Part shown: piece by piece, positions 15,929 through 25,236 of the stretch
Numbering within the stretch: the stretch's first letter is position 1
Layout of the letters: each line of letters begins with the position of its first letter
Notes under the pieces: model-generated
Databases searched by the model: none
The model's input: the letters and a program-made list of their open reading frames with translations, nothing else
What the model was told of the DNA's origin: nothing
Assembly (NCBI GenBank): GCA_021295655.1
Contig: JAGWBX010000014.1
Location: 16,766 to 63,471 of the forward strand
Direction: 5' to 3'
DNA length: 46,706 nucleotides
DNA from: Candidatus Latescibacterota bacterium
GTDB taxonomy: Bacteria; Latescibacterota; UBA2968; GCA-2709665
Made by a program: the position numbers and the translations under genes

Positions 15929-17716
15929 ATGCACAAGGTTATTCTCTTCCACATGATCATTGCCAGCAGCGTTTTGACGTCAATAGAAGCCCGTGCGGAA
16001 GACAGCATTTTGCAGCGCGCCATGCACGACGAACTGGCGCGCTCGATGAAGGAACTCCAGCTCGAAGACCTGGAACGACCCTACTTCATTTCCTACCACG
16101 TACACGAGTTGAAGTCCAGGAGCAGTTCGGCAACGTTCGGCAGCCTGCTGACAAGCCAGAAGAGCCGTTCGCGCACGCTCACCGTGGAAGTCCGCGTGGG
16201 CGACTACGCCCTCGACAATACCAACTTCCGGGCGTTCGCCTTCGGCGGGACCGGGGTGGTACGCATGAGGGGCACCAGCGTGGGAATGCCCCTCGAAGAA
16301 AACTACACTGAACTGCGGCGAAGGATCTGGCTGGCGACCGACGGGGCCTATAAGAAAGCCCTCGAGGATCTGGCAAGGAAACGCGCCGCGCTGCAGAACA
16401 AGACGCGCACGGAAGAGATATCCGATTTCAGCAGGGAGGCGCCGGCCACCGAAGTGGACGAGATGGCGCCCGCCGTTTTGGATCTCGACGCCATGGAGCG
16501 GAGGGCGCGCCACCTCTCAGCCCTGTTCCGCGAAATACCCGATATCCATACGTCGCGCGTCCGGTGCAGCGGATCCAATACCACCGTTCACTATATCAAC
16601 AGCGAGGGTTCTTCCTTCACACGAACGAGTTCCCTGCTGGCCTTTACCGCGGTCGCGGCCACGCAGGCGCCAGACGGCATGGCGCTTCAGGACTTCGTGG
16701 CCATGTACGCCCGTTCAACGGACGGACTTCCCGACGACAACGAACTGGCCGCACGCATCGGCGCTCTGGGCCAGCGCCTGCGGAAGTTGCGTCTTGCGCC
16801 CGTGGTCGAACGATTCACCGGCCCGGTGATCTTCTCCGGCCAGGCAGCCACGGAACTGTTCAACCAGGGATTCGTCCCCTTCCTGCTGTCCACGCGCCGT
16901 GCGTTGACCGACAATCCGGATTATGAACGGTTCTATCCCCAGAAGAAGGAAAATCCGTACATGGACAGGATCGGCGTGCGCGTGCTTCCCGATTTTCTGA
17001 GTGTGCGCGCCGCGCCGCTTACGGACGTCTATAAAAAACGCCCATTGCTGGGCGGCTACAGGGTCGACGACGAAGGGGTCCCGGCGCGCCACACCCGCCT
17101 GGTGAGCCAGGGCGTGCTGGAGACGCTTTTGACGACACGTACTCCGGTTCGGGGCATTGAACGCAGCACGGGTAGCCGCCGCGGTCCGGGGGTGGCCCCG
17201 AGCAATATCCTGGTAGAGCCGGAAAAGGGTCTGAGCGATGAGCAGCTGCGCAAGGAGTTCTTCAAACTGATAAAGAGGCAGAAAAAAGAATACGGCTACA
17301 TCGTCACCCACATTGCCAACCCTTTGTACAATTTGGTCGAAGCGCGCGATGCCTACTACGTGACTGATCCGTCTAGCGGGGAGATCAAAGTTGAAAACCC
17401 GATCTACGTATACCGGGTCTATCTGGATGGAAGAAAGGAACTCGTGCGCAACGCGCAGTTCGCTGGCATCGGAGCGTATACCTTCAAGGATATCGTGCAG
17501 GTGTCCGCGACCCATGCGGTATATACCGTGCCGTTTCGTTCCCAGGACGATTCCTCGCCCTTTTCGGGCTCACTTCGGGGCCGGCCGGTCCTTACAAGCA
17601 TCGTCACCCCCCGAATGGTCCTTTTCGAGGACATCACGCTGAAACCGCCCACCGGCGAAATCGCCAAGGCGCCGGTTTCTCCGCATCCCTTCTTCGCGGG
17701 AAGAGTCACGCAATAA
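15929..17716 (+). CDS. Exported TldD/PmbA-like paralog lacking the metal-binding motif
   Basis: This 595-residue protein is clearly a paralog of the preceding one. Shared segments include LTVEVRVGDYALDNTN against LDVDLRVGDYALDNTH, YINSEGS against YVNSEGS, and YRVYLDGRKELVRNAQFAGI against YRIYTDGREELVRGVDLIGT. The helix carrying HExxxH in the partner reads FNQGFVP here (311-317), so the His and Glu ligands are gone. The C-terminal Cys region is also replaced (GRPVLTSIVTPRMV). It has a signal peptide (MHKVILFHMIIASSVLTSIEARA). CAGGAG lies seven bases before the ATG. By analogy with TldD/TldE it is probably the non-catalytic partner of an exported heterodimer. The metal-free state is seen in the sequence; the dimer is inference. 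Confidence 0.85.
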   Translation: MHKVILFHMIIASSVLTSIEARAEDSILQRAMHDELARSMKELQLEDLERPYFISYHVHELKSRSSSATFGSLLTSQKSRSRTLTVEVRVGDYALDNTNFRAFAFGGTGVVRMRGTSVGMPLEENYTELRRRIWLATDGAYKKALEDLARKRAALQNKTRTEEISDFSREAPATEVDEMAPAVLDLDAMERRARHLSALFREIPDIHTSRVRCSGSNTTVHYINSEGSSFTRTSSLLAFTAVAATQAPDGMALQDFVAMYARSTDGLPDDNELAARIGALGQRLRKLRLAPVVERFTGPVIFSGQAATELFNQGFVPFLLSTRRALTDNPDYERFYPQKKENPYMDRIGVRVLPDFLSVRAAPLTDVYKKRPLLGGYRVDDEGVPARHTRLVSQGVLETLLTTRTPVRGIERSTGSRRGPGVAPSNILVEPEKGLSDEQLRKEFFKLIKRQKKEYGYIVTHIANPLYNLVEARDAYYVTDPSSGEIKVENPIYVYRVYLDGRKELVRNAQFAGIGAYTFKDIVQVSATHAVYTVPFRSQDDSSPFSGSLRGRPVLTSIVTPRMVLFEDITLKPPTGEIAKAPVSPHPFFAGRVTQ

Positions 17717-17747
17717 CCCCGCGAGGCGCTGATCGCCGTTGGGCGCG

Positions 17748-18752
17748 TCAGACGCCGGTGAACGCCTTGGCCTTGTCTTCTGTCCTGGGCGGCCGCGCAG
17801 GGCGCTCGCCGCGCAACTCGCCCCACAGGGCAATCGCAATTCCCGTGAGGATGATGCCGCCGCCGATGAGTTGCGCGGGCATGGGCACCTCGCCCAGGAT
17901 GAGACCCGCGAAGAGTACGCCGGCCACCGGCGAGAATGACGACGCGGTGGCGATGTCGGCGGGACGCACGCGTTTGATCCCTGCAAACCACGCCAGCTGC
18001 CCGCAGGCCACCACCACACCGCCGTAGAGGATCATCCAGCCCCACAGCACCGGTGTGAAGATATCGGCGAAGTGCTCGACGCCGAACAGGTAGAGCCCGA
18101 TTACGAGGAAGAAGATCGCGCCCAGCAGGTTTCGGAACACGCTGAAGATACCCAGGGGAATCGTCTGAAGCTGCTTTCGGCCGATCTCCGCGCCGCACAC
18201 CAGCAGTACGGTCGCAGCCGCCGCGAAGACCTCGCCGCTGCCCACGCCGCCCCGCATTCGCGCCGCCGCCATGCTCTCCGGCGACGCGTCCGTCTGGAGC
18301 ACAAGCGTTGTCGCCACGCCCCCGACCGCGCACAACGCGCCGAATACTGCCGCTCCGCTCGATTTCTCCCGATAAAACATCCAGGCCAGCAACAGACCGA
18401 GCGGGATTTCGATCGTCTCGATCAGGACGATATTGGTCACCGACGTGCGCGAAATGGCCGTAAACATCATGGCAGGCGCAACCGCGCCCGACGTAAGGGC
18501 CAGTACGGTCTGGATCAGCCACTGACGGCGGGTCAACCTGCGCAGACGGGAGGGACGCCAATCCCGTTGATTGAGGGCGAACAGGGTCAGCGCCGCCACA
18601 AGATTTCCGGCGAAGAGCAGGTTACAGAAGGATATGGGATTGCGGCCGTCGATCAGATGCGCCTGACCGGTTTCAACCAGGCGCGCCACCACCGGGGCGG
18701 CGGCGGCGAAGATCAGAATGGCAATCCACAGATAGATTCGTCCCCAGGTCAT
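17748..18752 (-). CDS. EamA/DMT-superfamily transporter
   Basis: The 334-residue protein has about ten hydrophobic helices arranged as two EamA-type halves. The second half has the typical ending ATASSFSPVAGVLFAGLILGEVPMPAQLIGGGIILTGIAIALW, in which a glutamate sits before the last two helices. Such proteins export or import metabolites across the inner membrane, and the substrate cannot be predicted. ATG 18752 (MTWGRIYLW) is chosen because GGAGG precedes it closely; the frame upstream to 18848 adds only a charged, arginine-rich stretch. It is convergent with the TldD-like gene, with 31 bases between stops. Confidence 0.85.
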   Translation of the reverse strand: MTWGRIYLWIAILIFAAAAPVVARLVETGQAHLIDGRNPISFCNLLFAGNLVAALTLFALNQRDWRPSRLRRLTRRQWLIQTVLALTSGAVAPAMMFTAISRTSVTNIVLIETIEIPLGLLLAWMFYREKSSGAAVFGALCAVGGVATTLVLQTDASPESMAAARMRGGVGSGEVFAAAATVLLVCGAEIGRKQLQTIPLGIFSVFRNLLGAIFFLVIGLYLFGVEHFADIFTPVLWGWMILYGGVVVACGQLAWFAGIKRVRPADIATASSFSPVAGVLFAGLILGEVPMPAQLIGGGIILTGIAIALWGELRGERPARPPRTEDKAKAFTGV

Positions 18753-19039
18753 CCGGCCTCCGGCCTGTCGGGTCAGATTGCCTCTCACGTCGCGCGCTCG
18801 ATCACGATCGCGTCGAGTGCGCGCAGCGCGTGAATGCTCTAATGTCATCTCCCGCTTGACGCGGGTGAATCCGGGCTCTTTATTGTACCCAATACCGTGT
18901 TTGCACGCAATCGCGCAATTTCTCCATCAGGCGCCGGATTATAACGCGCAGTCTATCCAGAATTATCGGACGCTCCTCACTCCGAGCACAGCTGAGCCCG
19001 GGAAGACGCGGGTTGTGCGATATCTCCGGGAGGATACCC

Positions 19040-19423
19040 ATGAACCGGACGCCCTCTACCAGACTGACTGGCATGAGCCCGCAATTCCTGGTTGCCGATC
19101 TGGACCGGTCGATCAGATTCTATACCGAACAACTCGGGTTCGACCTGGACTTCCGGTACGAGCATTTCTTCGCGGGAATCGTGCGGGACGGTCACTCGAT
19201 CCATCTGAAGCTCGCGGATGTCCCTCACGGCGAGAGGGAATTCCGCCGGGAGAACGAGCACCTGGACATTACGTTTACGGTGGACGATATCCACACCGCG
19301 TATAATGACGTGAGAAATCGGTCGGTCCCGGTCATTCAGCCGCTCAGGGAGATGCCCTACGGTCATGAATTCTATGTCTCGGATCCCGACGGCCATATTC
19401 TGGCCTTTGTCGAGACGAAATAA
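19040..19423 (+). CDS. Single-domain VOC (glyoxalase/bleomycin-resistance) protein
   Basis: This 127-residue protein is one full VOC domain: QFLVADLDRSIRFYTEQLGFDLDF, a paired-strand core with DGHSIHLKLAD, TFTVDDIHTAYNDVRNRSV, and the closing EFYVSDPDGHILAFVE, where the last Glu is normally a metal ligand. Family members act as glyoxalases, dioxygenases or drug-binding proteins; the substrate is unknown. GGGAGGA just upstream fixes the start at 19040. It ends with TAA and stands alone, with the dapL promoter about 90 bases after the stop. Confidence 0.85.
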   Translation: MNRTPSTRLTGMSPQFLVADLDRSIRFYTEQLGFDLDFRYEHFFAGIVRDGHSIHLKLADVPHGEREFRRENEHLDITFTVDDIHTAYNDVRNRSVPVIQPLREMPYGHEFYVSDPDGHILAFVETK

Positions 19424-19511
19424 CGCAGGTCGCATAATAGCGTTTACATTAACGACGAGCGATTTCAGATGATTGGCGTGGATCAGTTCGCCATTCCGAC
19501 CGGTCCAAACT

Positions 19512-19540
19512 TTGACACAGTCGTGGCGCGTGCGTATATT
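19512..19540 (+). promoter_or_regulatory. Near-consensus promoter of dapL, TTGACA-N17-TATATT
   Basis: TTGACA (19512-19517) and TATATT (19535-19540) are separated by exactly 17 bases. Transcription would start near 19547, giving a leader of about 100 bases before the dapL ATG. The leader is too short for a lysine riboswitch and no such fold was recognised. Confidence 0.75.
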
Positions 19541-19648
19541 GTGAAAAATCCAGATTTGTGGCCATCATCGGGCGACAAGGCGCGAAACGACAGTGTCGGC
19601 TGGTGACGTTCGCAGTCGGGGAAATTCAAAAGGGGGAAGTCAAACACG

Positions 19649-20875
19649 ATGGCAACCATCAATTCCAACTACAGCAAACTCTCAGCCGGCTATCTGTTTC
19701 CGGAAATCGCGAGGCGGACCGGGGCATATCTGGAAGATCATCCCGACGTCCAGGTGATGCGCCTCGGCATTGGAAACACGACGGAGCCGCTTCCTCCGAG
19801 CGTGATTGCCGGTTTACATCAGGCCGTGGAAAAACTCGCCGCCGCCGAGACCTATACCGGTTACGCGGACGGGAGCGAAGGCGAACTGCCTCTCAGAGAG
19901 GCGATCGCCGGCCGATACGCGGAGCGCGGCGTCACGCTGGATCCGGACGAGATATTCGTGAGCGACGGCGGAAAACCCGATTCCGCGAATATTCAGTCCG
20001 TTTTCGGCCTGGACAACGTGGTGGCGGTCCAGGACCCTGCGTATCCCGTCTACGTGGACAGCAACGTAATCGCCGGGCGCACCGGGGAGGCGGTGGACGG
20101 CCAGTACGAGGGCATCGTATACATGCCCTGCACCGAGGCGAACGGCTTCTTTCCCGAATTGCCGGCGGGAAAAGTGGACCTGATCTACATCTGCAGCCCG
20201 AACAATCCGATCGGGTCCGTTGCAACCGGGAATCAGCTTCAGACGTTTGTGGATTATGCCCGCGAACACCGGGCGGTGATCATCTTTGACGCGGCGTACT
20301 GCGCGTATATATCGGACCCTGAACTGCCGCACAGCATTTTTGAGATCGAAGGCGCGAATACGTGCGCGGTCGAGATCAACAGTTTTTCCAAGGATACCGG
20401 CTTTACGGGCGTGCGTCTGGGCTGGACGGTGGTTCCCCGGGAACTGGCCGTGGAAGACGCTGGGCCCGGCGTTGTGCACGGGCTCTGGCGCAGACGGCAG
20501 AATACGATGTTCAACGGCGCCTCCAATATTGTGCAGGGCGGCGGGCTGGCGGTGTTTACCGAGGCGGGAAAGGCGGAATGCGCCGGGATGGTCGCCTATT
20601 ATATGGCCAACGCCGCGCGCATCCGGTCCGCACTCGAAGGCATGGGTCTTACGGTCTATGGCGGGGTCCACGCGCCGTATCTCTGGATGAAGGCACCCGG
20701 GGGCATGGGGTCGTGGGAATTCTTCGACAAGCTGCTTTCCGAGGCGCACGTCGTGGGGACGCCAGGGGCCGGATTCGGTCCCAGCGGCGAGGGTTTCTTC
20801 CGGCTGAGCGCGTTCGGACACCGTGAGGACATCGAATCGGCCGTGGAGAGCATCCAAAATAACCTTATGTTATAG
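19649..20875 (+). CDS. dapL: LL-diaminopimelate aminotransferase
   Basis: The 408-residue protein matches DapL in length and motifs. DapL is a PLP enzyme that converts tetrahydrodipicolinate directly to LL-2,6-diaminopimelate with glutamate as amino donor, bypassing the acylated intermediates of the DapD/C/E route to lysine and peptidoglycan. Characteristic segments are INSNYSKLSAGYLFPEIARR, RLGIGNTTEPLPPSV, YTGYADGSEGELPLREAIA, FVSDGGKPDSANIQ and CSPNNPIGS. The PLP lysine is Lys248 in NSFSKDTGFTGVRLGW. GGGGGAAG lies upstream of the ATG, and a strong promoter is at 19512-19540. No other lysine-pathway gene is nearby. The presence of DapL is typical of Chlamydiae, Spirochaetes, Chloroflexi and several FCB-type lineages. 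Confidence 0.93.
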   Translation: MATINSNYSKLSAGYLFPEIARRTGAYLEDHPDVQVMRLGIGNTTEPLPPSVIAGLHQAVEKLAAAETYTGYADGSEGELPLREAIAGRYAERGVTLDPDEIFVSDGGKPDSANIQSVFGLDNVVAVQDPAYPVYVDSNVIAGRTGEAVDGQYEGIVYMPCTEANGFFPELPAGKVDLIYICSPNNPIGSVATGNQLQTFVDYAREHRAVIIFDAAYCAYISDPELPHSIFEIEGANTCAVEINSFSKDTGFTGVRLGWTVVPRELAVEDAGPGVVHGLWRRRQNTMFNGASNIVQGGGLAVFTEAGKAECAGMVAYYMANAARIRSALEGMGLTVYGGVHAPYLWMKAPGGMGSWEFFDKLLSEAHVVGTPGAGFGPSGEGFFRLSAFGHREDIESAVESIQNNLML

Positions 20876-20896
20876 CGCCCCGCGTGTCCCTGGACG

Positions 20897-20923
20897 CCCT
20901 TCGATCCTTCCACAGGCTCAGGG
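20897..20923. repeat. Intergenic repeat CCCTTCGATCC...GGCTCAGGG
   Basis: CCCTTCGATCCTTCCACAGG continues with CTCAGGG. It is a degenerate reverse-oriented copy of the CCCTGAGCTTGTCGAAGGG-type element, with CCCT/AGGG ends. It fills most of the 143-base gap between dapL and the NHL gene, followed by two further CTGAGG/GACTCAGG fragments. Confidence 0.5.
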
Positions 20924-21018
20924 ACCGCAGGCTGAGGGTCCACAGACTCAGGTTTCAGGCGCCTTGAGGGCATGGCGAATCGGATTTGTTGAAGACGGTC
21001 CGGATTGGAGGGACAAGA

Positions 21019-21975
21019 ATGCGACTGCGGGTTCTTGTTTTCTGTATGTCGATGGCGATGGCCGCCCCGGGCGTTTCTGAGGAGAAGAAAGCGCCGCCGA
21101 AACTTACGGTTGCTTTTCGCTTTACCCTGGCTTTCGGGCAGAAGGGCGGGGGCGTCGGTCACTTTCACGAACCGGCCGCCATCGCCCTCGATACGTTCGG
21201 CAATCTCTACGTGGCCGATACGGGAAACGACCGCGTCCAGAAGTTCGACACGGACGGGACGTATAGGTCCGAGGTGGGCACCTTCGGCTGGGACCCCGGT
21301 CAATTCAGTCAACCGGCGGGGGTTGCGGTGGGAAAGGGCGGGCTCGAGGTATGTGTTGCGGACGGGAGAAACAACCGAATCCAGATTTTCAGCCCGCACT
21401 TCCGCCTTCTGGGCGTGGTCGGAGGGCGGGACGTTGACGGTCCGATCCGGCTGGGGACGCTCGGAGGAATCGCGGTTTCGGAAGACGGTGAGCTTTACGT
21501 GTCGGATACGGACTCCGACCAGGTGGTGCAGATCAGCGACTACAGCCCTGTGGAGAACCAGTTCGGGGGATACGGATACGGCGCCGACCGGCTTCGGCGT
21601 CCCCTGGGACTCGCCGTCGGGCATAAAAACGAAGTCTACGTCTGTGACAGTGAGAACGATCGGGTCGCAATATTCGACCGATACGGAAACTTCAGCAAGA
21701 GTCTGGCGGAAGGGTCGCTCTCCGAACCCGCCGGTGTGTGTACCGGGCCGGAGGACGTACTGTTCGTGGCGGACACGGGACATCACCGTATCGTGGTTCT
21801 GGACCTGCGGACAGGGGAGGTGGCCTCGCTGATCGGCGGGCCCGATGCCGGGCACAGGCCGGGCACGTTCAGGGCGCCGACAGACGTCGCCTTCGGCGCC
21901 GGGAAGTTCCTCTTTGTTCTGGACGGCGGCAACCATCGCATTCAGAAGTTCGAAATGCTGATCAGCAGGAGGTAG
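21019..21975 (+). CDS. Exported six-repeat NHL beta-propeller protein
   Basis: The 318-residue product has a signal peptide (MRLRVLVFCMSMAMAAPGVS) and six NHL repeats that would close into one six-bladed propeller. The blades are marked by DTFGNLYVADTGNDRVQKF, GLEVCVADGRNNRIQIF, DGELYVSDTDSDQVVQI, NEVYVCDSENDRVAIF, DVLFVADTGHHRIVVL and KFLFVLDGGNHRIQKF. Such propellers usually bind proteins, glycans or ligands outside the cytoplasm; no catalytic motif is visible. GGAGGG just upstream sets ATG 21019; a TTG at 20986 is less likely. A strong terminator follows, and the two outer-membrane genes lie beyond it. Confidence 0.88.
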   Translation: MRLRVLVFCMSMAMAAPGVSEEKKAPPKLTVAFRFTLAFGQKGGGVGHFHEPAAIALDTFGNLYVADTGNDRVQKFDTDGTYRSEVGTFGWDPGQFSQPAGVAVGKGGLEVCVADGRNNRIQIFSPHFRLLGVVGGRDVDGPIRLGTLGGIAVSEDGELYVSDTDSDQVVQISDYSPVENQFGGYGYGADRLRRPLGLAVGHKNEVYVCDSENDRVAIFDRYGNFSKSLAEGSLSEPAGVCTGPEDVLFVADTGHHRIVVLDLRTGEVASLIGGPDAGHRPGTFRAPTDVAFGAGKFLFVLDGGNHRIQKFEMLISRR

Positions 21976-22030
21976 GGAGCGCAGTCCGAACGTCCACTTC
22001 AGGATTCGGGAGTCAGCAGGACGGGCTGCC

Positions 22031-22070
22031 AGGGTCGGAACCCGGTTTTTCTGATTTCCGACCTTTTTTT
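22031..22070 (+). terminator. Intrinsic terminator after the NHL gene
   Basis: AGGGTCGGAA (22031-22040) pairs with TTCCGACCTT (22056-22065), with a 15-base loop, and a run of seven T (22064-22070) follows. This is a classic Rho-independent terminator. The T-run abuts the first possible ATG (22071) of the next gene, so that gene needs read-through or a separate start, or uses a later ATG. Confidence 0.8.
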
Positions 22071-25000
22071 ATGCGCAATCACTTTCTTATGCGGCAGGTC
22101 ATCATGATCTGCGCCGGCCTGTTCACCACGGCGGGTGCGGCGGCGCCGCCGGAACGGTTGACCGTCTTCGACGTGGAACGGACCATAAGGGCGGATGGCG
22201 GCAGGGGGCCTTATCGCATTTCAGACCGGCCCATCCTGAAGGGCAGCGTAAGGGTCTGGGTGGGGGACAGCCTGCTCGTCAACAACCTGGACTACGAACC
22301 GGACTACGCCGACGGGTTGTTGCTCCTGGCGCGGGAGCGACCGCGAGGGGTCGAGTTTCTGGTCCGTTTCAGGCAGTTGCCCCGGGTGCTGTCCCCGGTT
22401 TACAGGCGTCGAGAGCGAAACCCGCAACAGGCGCCCGTACGGCCGGCCCCGGCCCGGCGACGATGGCGTCGCGCGGCAGCGAAGGCGCCGGAGGCATACG
22501 CCGACACGCAGTCACGTCTGGACGTGGGGGGCTCCAAGCGCATTCAGGTTACGGTTGGCGGGAATCGCGATCTCGAACTCAGCCAGGCGCTGCGGGTGCA
22601 TATGACAGGACAGATGGCGGACGGCGTCGAAGTCACCGCGCTGCTGTCCGACCGGAACCTTCCGTTGGGTTTCAATGGAAGCACCCGCAGCCTGCAGGAG
22701 CTGGATCGCGTGATGTTTCAGGTCCGTTCGCGGAAGTTATCGGCTTCACTCGGCGATCTGGAGGTCGCGTTTGACGGCACTACTTTCGGGAGGTATCGCC
22801 GCAGGCTCCACGGCGCACACGTCGCGTTTTCGTCTTCCGGAACGGACCTGAGGGTTTTCGGGGCCGCTGCTGATGGACGCTGGATCAGCCACCGCCTTCT
22901 TCCCATCGAAGGATATCAGGGTCCCTATCGCCTGCCGGGTGATCCCGGGGCACTGGACGGACGTATTGTGGCGGGTTCGGAACGGGTCTATCAGGACGGT
23001 CGTCTGTTGCGGCGGGGCGAAAGCCAGGACTACGTCGTGGACTATGAAATGTCCACAATCACGTTTACCCCCGTCAGTCCGGTAACCGGACAGAGCCGCA
23101 TTACCGTGGAATACCAGTACGAGGCGCCCGGTTCCCGCCGGCGCCTGATGGGCGCGCGCGGCACGCTCGCGCTTTCCGACGACCGGCTGAAGCTGGGGGG
23201 CACGTTCATACGGGAGGCCGACCGGGACGGCCCGGTGCCCGGTGTCGGCATTTCCTCACCTCCGTTTCAACCGTTTCGACAGCAGCTGGCTGTGATGGAT
23301 GCAGCATATGAACCCGTTGGGGGTGTGCGGTTCGATGGCGAATTGGCGTTGAGCCAGGCGCCAACGCAGGTGGACGCGCATCAGCAGCGGCGTGGACGGG
23401 CCTTCAGGCTGGGACTGGACCTGTGGCCGGACGCGCTGCGCTTGCGCGGATATGGCATCGGGCGGTTTCGACTGACCGGCGCGTACAGGCAGGTCGGCGC
23501 ACAGTTTCGCGGGATCGAGAGGTCCGTGAGGGTAACTCGCGAGGGGCGGTGGGGCTGGCAGGCCGACGGGCCGGAGGCTGGAGACCGGATGGGCGAAGTC
23601 GCATTGCAATACGCCCTGAAGCCCGGCATCCGGGTCGATGCCGGCTACGGCAGGCGCCACGGAGCGGTGAACGCGGTCCGGCGCGACGTCGGGCTGCGGA
23701 TTTCCGACGCGCGGGCGCCGCAGGTGTTCTATCGATTCGACGAGGTGTCCCACGGGTCAGGAACGTTCGCCCGGCATCGGGGCCGCATCCGGGCGCCTTT
23801 GCGGGGGATTGCGCCCGGGTTCCGCTTCGAGTCGGAAACCGCGACGGGGTCGTCGGTTACTCATTCCACCCTGTTCTATGCCTCGGCGCCCGATTCCGCG
23901 CATCGCGGGATACGCATCCGGGCGGGGGCGGTGGACCTTTCCACGCGCGTAATGGACGCGCTGGCCTGGACCTCGGAGATTTCAATCCGGAGAATTCACC
24001 TCCTGGAACGCGCGTGGCAGGACAGTCTGCGGGCCTGGGCGACCACCCACCGTGCCTCGATGTCCGGCTGGCGCGGGCTGTCGTTTTCAGGAGAGTACAG
24101 CAGGAGCAGGACGAAATCCCCACGCCATCCGGCAAAGGGGCGAATTACGGACCTTGCCCGCATCAGGTGGGGGTACGACGTCTTGAACGGCGCTGTTTCG
24201 CACCGACTCTTCTATCGGATCTCCAGTACCGGGGCGCCGGACGGTCAGCCGGTGTACGTCGACGTCGGACGCGGTCGCGGCACGCATGTGTGGGAAGACG
24301 TGGACGGCGACGGGCTCCGCGACCCGGAGGAGTTCGTGGTCGACGTGGATGGCGAGTACGTGCGGTTTTTCAACCCGTCCGTGGGATTCCGGCCCGTGCG
24401 TGACGCGGCGCTTGCGGCCCGGACCGAATTCGTGCTCAAGCGGTTGCTGCGTTCTCGGGAGGGCATATGGCTGCGTGTCCTCTCCGGCCTGTCCATCGAC
24501 GTCTCCCTGGAAGCCGACCGGCAGGCGCCGCCGGGCAATGCCGGCGTGGGGCCCTGGAACCTGTACGGTCTCGGCACCGGCGAGGGGATGCTGCACGGGC
24601 GGCGCGAGCTGCGGACACGGCTCTACATGTTCCGATACGGCCGTCCCGCCACGTTACGTCTATCCGCCCGCCGGGGTTCCCGCGTGGACCGGAACTTTAC
24701 GGACGGTGCGCTGGAGACGCTGTCGCAGGCGTCCGCGCTGGGACGTTTCGCGCTTGGGCGGACGTCGTCCCTGGAGCTGGAGCTACACGGTGAGACGCGC
24801 GACCGGCCCGGTGAAGGGCCGTTTTTTTACCGGATCCAATCGCGTCGCCTATCCATGAACGGGTATCGGCATCCGCCCAGGTCCTGGCAGACACGGATGG
24901 AGCTGACGCTTGGCAGGGACCGGGAGGCAAACCGTGCGTTACTGGCACGCTTTGTGTCGATCCGCCCGGAAGTCCGGCGCGCCCTTCCCGGCCGGGGGCG

Positions 25001-25226
25001 ATTGCGAATAACGTGTGACTGGACCCGTGTCTTTGCATCGGGATCAATGCCGCTGTTTCTGGGGATGGCCGGCGGAAACCGCAATGGAAACAACGTGGGC
25101 TGGCGTCTGGGCGTGGACTACCGGCTGGGTCGGTACCTGACGGCCACGGTCCTGTACGACGGACGGAAGCGCCCCGAAAGATCCCTCCTGCATCTCGGGC
25201 GGATGGAGATGCGGGCACTTTTTTGA
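22071..25226 (+). CDS. Large outer-membrane beta-barrel-like protein, function unknown
   Basis: The 1051-residue product has a signal-peptide-like start (MRQVIMICAGLFTTAGAAA from residue 7) and then long beta-rich sequence with repeated short amphipathic strands. It ends MEMRALF, and a C-terminal Phe is the usual beta-signal of outer-membrane barrels. A central block of about 145-370 reads DVGGSKRIQVTVGGNRDLELSQ, TALLSDRNLPLGFNGSTRSLQELD, SASLGDLEV, EGYQGPYRLPGDPG, IVAGSERVYQDG and YVVDYEMSTITFTP. I recall this pattern from large uncharacterised envelope proteins of FCB bacteria, but it has no assigned function. Residues 743-754 (DVDGDGLRDPEE) resemble a calcium-binding loop. Start is uncertain: ATG 22071 abuts a terminator T-run, and ATG 22089 and 22104 also fit. 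The Omp85 gene begins 10 bases downstream. Confidence 0.75.
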   Translation: MRNHFLMRQVIMICAGLFTTAGAAAPPERLTVFDVERTIRADGGRGPYRISDRPILKGSVRVWVGDSLLVNNLDYEPDYADGLLLLARERPRGVEFLVRFRQLPRVLSPVYRRRERNPQQAPVRPAPARRRWRRAAAKAPEAYADTQSRLDVGGSKRIQVTVGGNRDLELSQALRVHMTGQMADGVEVTALLSDRNLPLGFNGSTRSLQELDRVMFQVRSRKLSASLGDLEVAFDGTTFGRYRRRLHGAHVAFSSSGTDLRVFGAAADGRWISHRLLPIEGYQGPYRLPGDPGALDGRIVAGSERVYQDGRLLRRGESQDYVVDYEMSTITFTPVSPVTGQSRITVEYQYEAPGSRRRLMGARGTLALSDDRLKLGGTFIREADRDGPVPGVGISSPPFQPFRQQLAVMDAAYEPVGGVRFDGELALSQAPTQVDAHQQRRGRAFRLGLDLWPDALRLRGYGIGRFRLTGAYRQVGAQFRGIERSVRVTREGRWGWQADGPEAGDRMGEVALQYALKPGIRVDAGYGRRHGAVNAVRRDVGLRISDARAPQVFYRFDEVSHGSGTFARHRGRIRAPLRGIAPGFRFESETATGSSVTHSTLFYASAPDSAHRGIRIRAGAVDLSTRVMDALAWTSEISIRRIHLLERAWQDSLRAWATTHRASMSGWRGLSFSGEYSRSRTKSPRHPAKGRITDLARIRWGYDVLNGAVSHRLFYRISSTGAPDGQPVYVDVGRGRGTHVWEDVDGDGLRDPEEFVVDVDGEYVRFFNPSVGFRPVRDAALAARTEFVLKRLLRSREGIWLRVLSGLSIDVSLEADRQAPPGNAGVGPWNLYGLGTGEGMLHGRRELRTRLYMFRYGRPATLRLSARRGSRVDRNFTDGALETLSQASALGRFALGRTSSLELELHGETRDRPGEGPFFYRIQSRRLSMNGYRHPPRSWQTRMELTLGRDREANRALLARFVSIRPEVRRALPGRGRLRITCDWTRVFASGSMPLFLGMAGGNRNGNNVGWRLGVDYRLGRYLTATVLYDGRKRPERSLLHLGRMEMRALF

Positions 25227-25236
25227 GAGGTGCGGC

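Noticed and set aside
17419..18561. 380-codon minus frame overlapping the EamA gene and the TldD-like gene
   Set aside because: Low-complexity Arg/Gly-rich product crossing two real genes. The EamA frame has clear membrane helices.
23423..24403. 326-codon frame inside the large barrel gene
   Set aside because: It is an out-of-phase, Arg/Gly-rich translation. The long frame has beta-strand patterning and ends correctly before the Omp85 gene.
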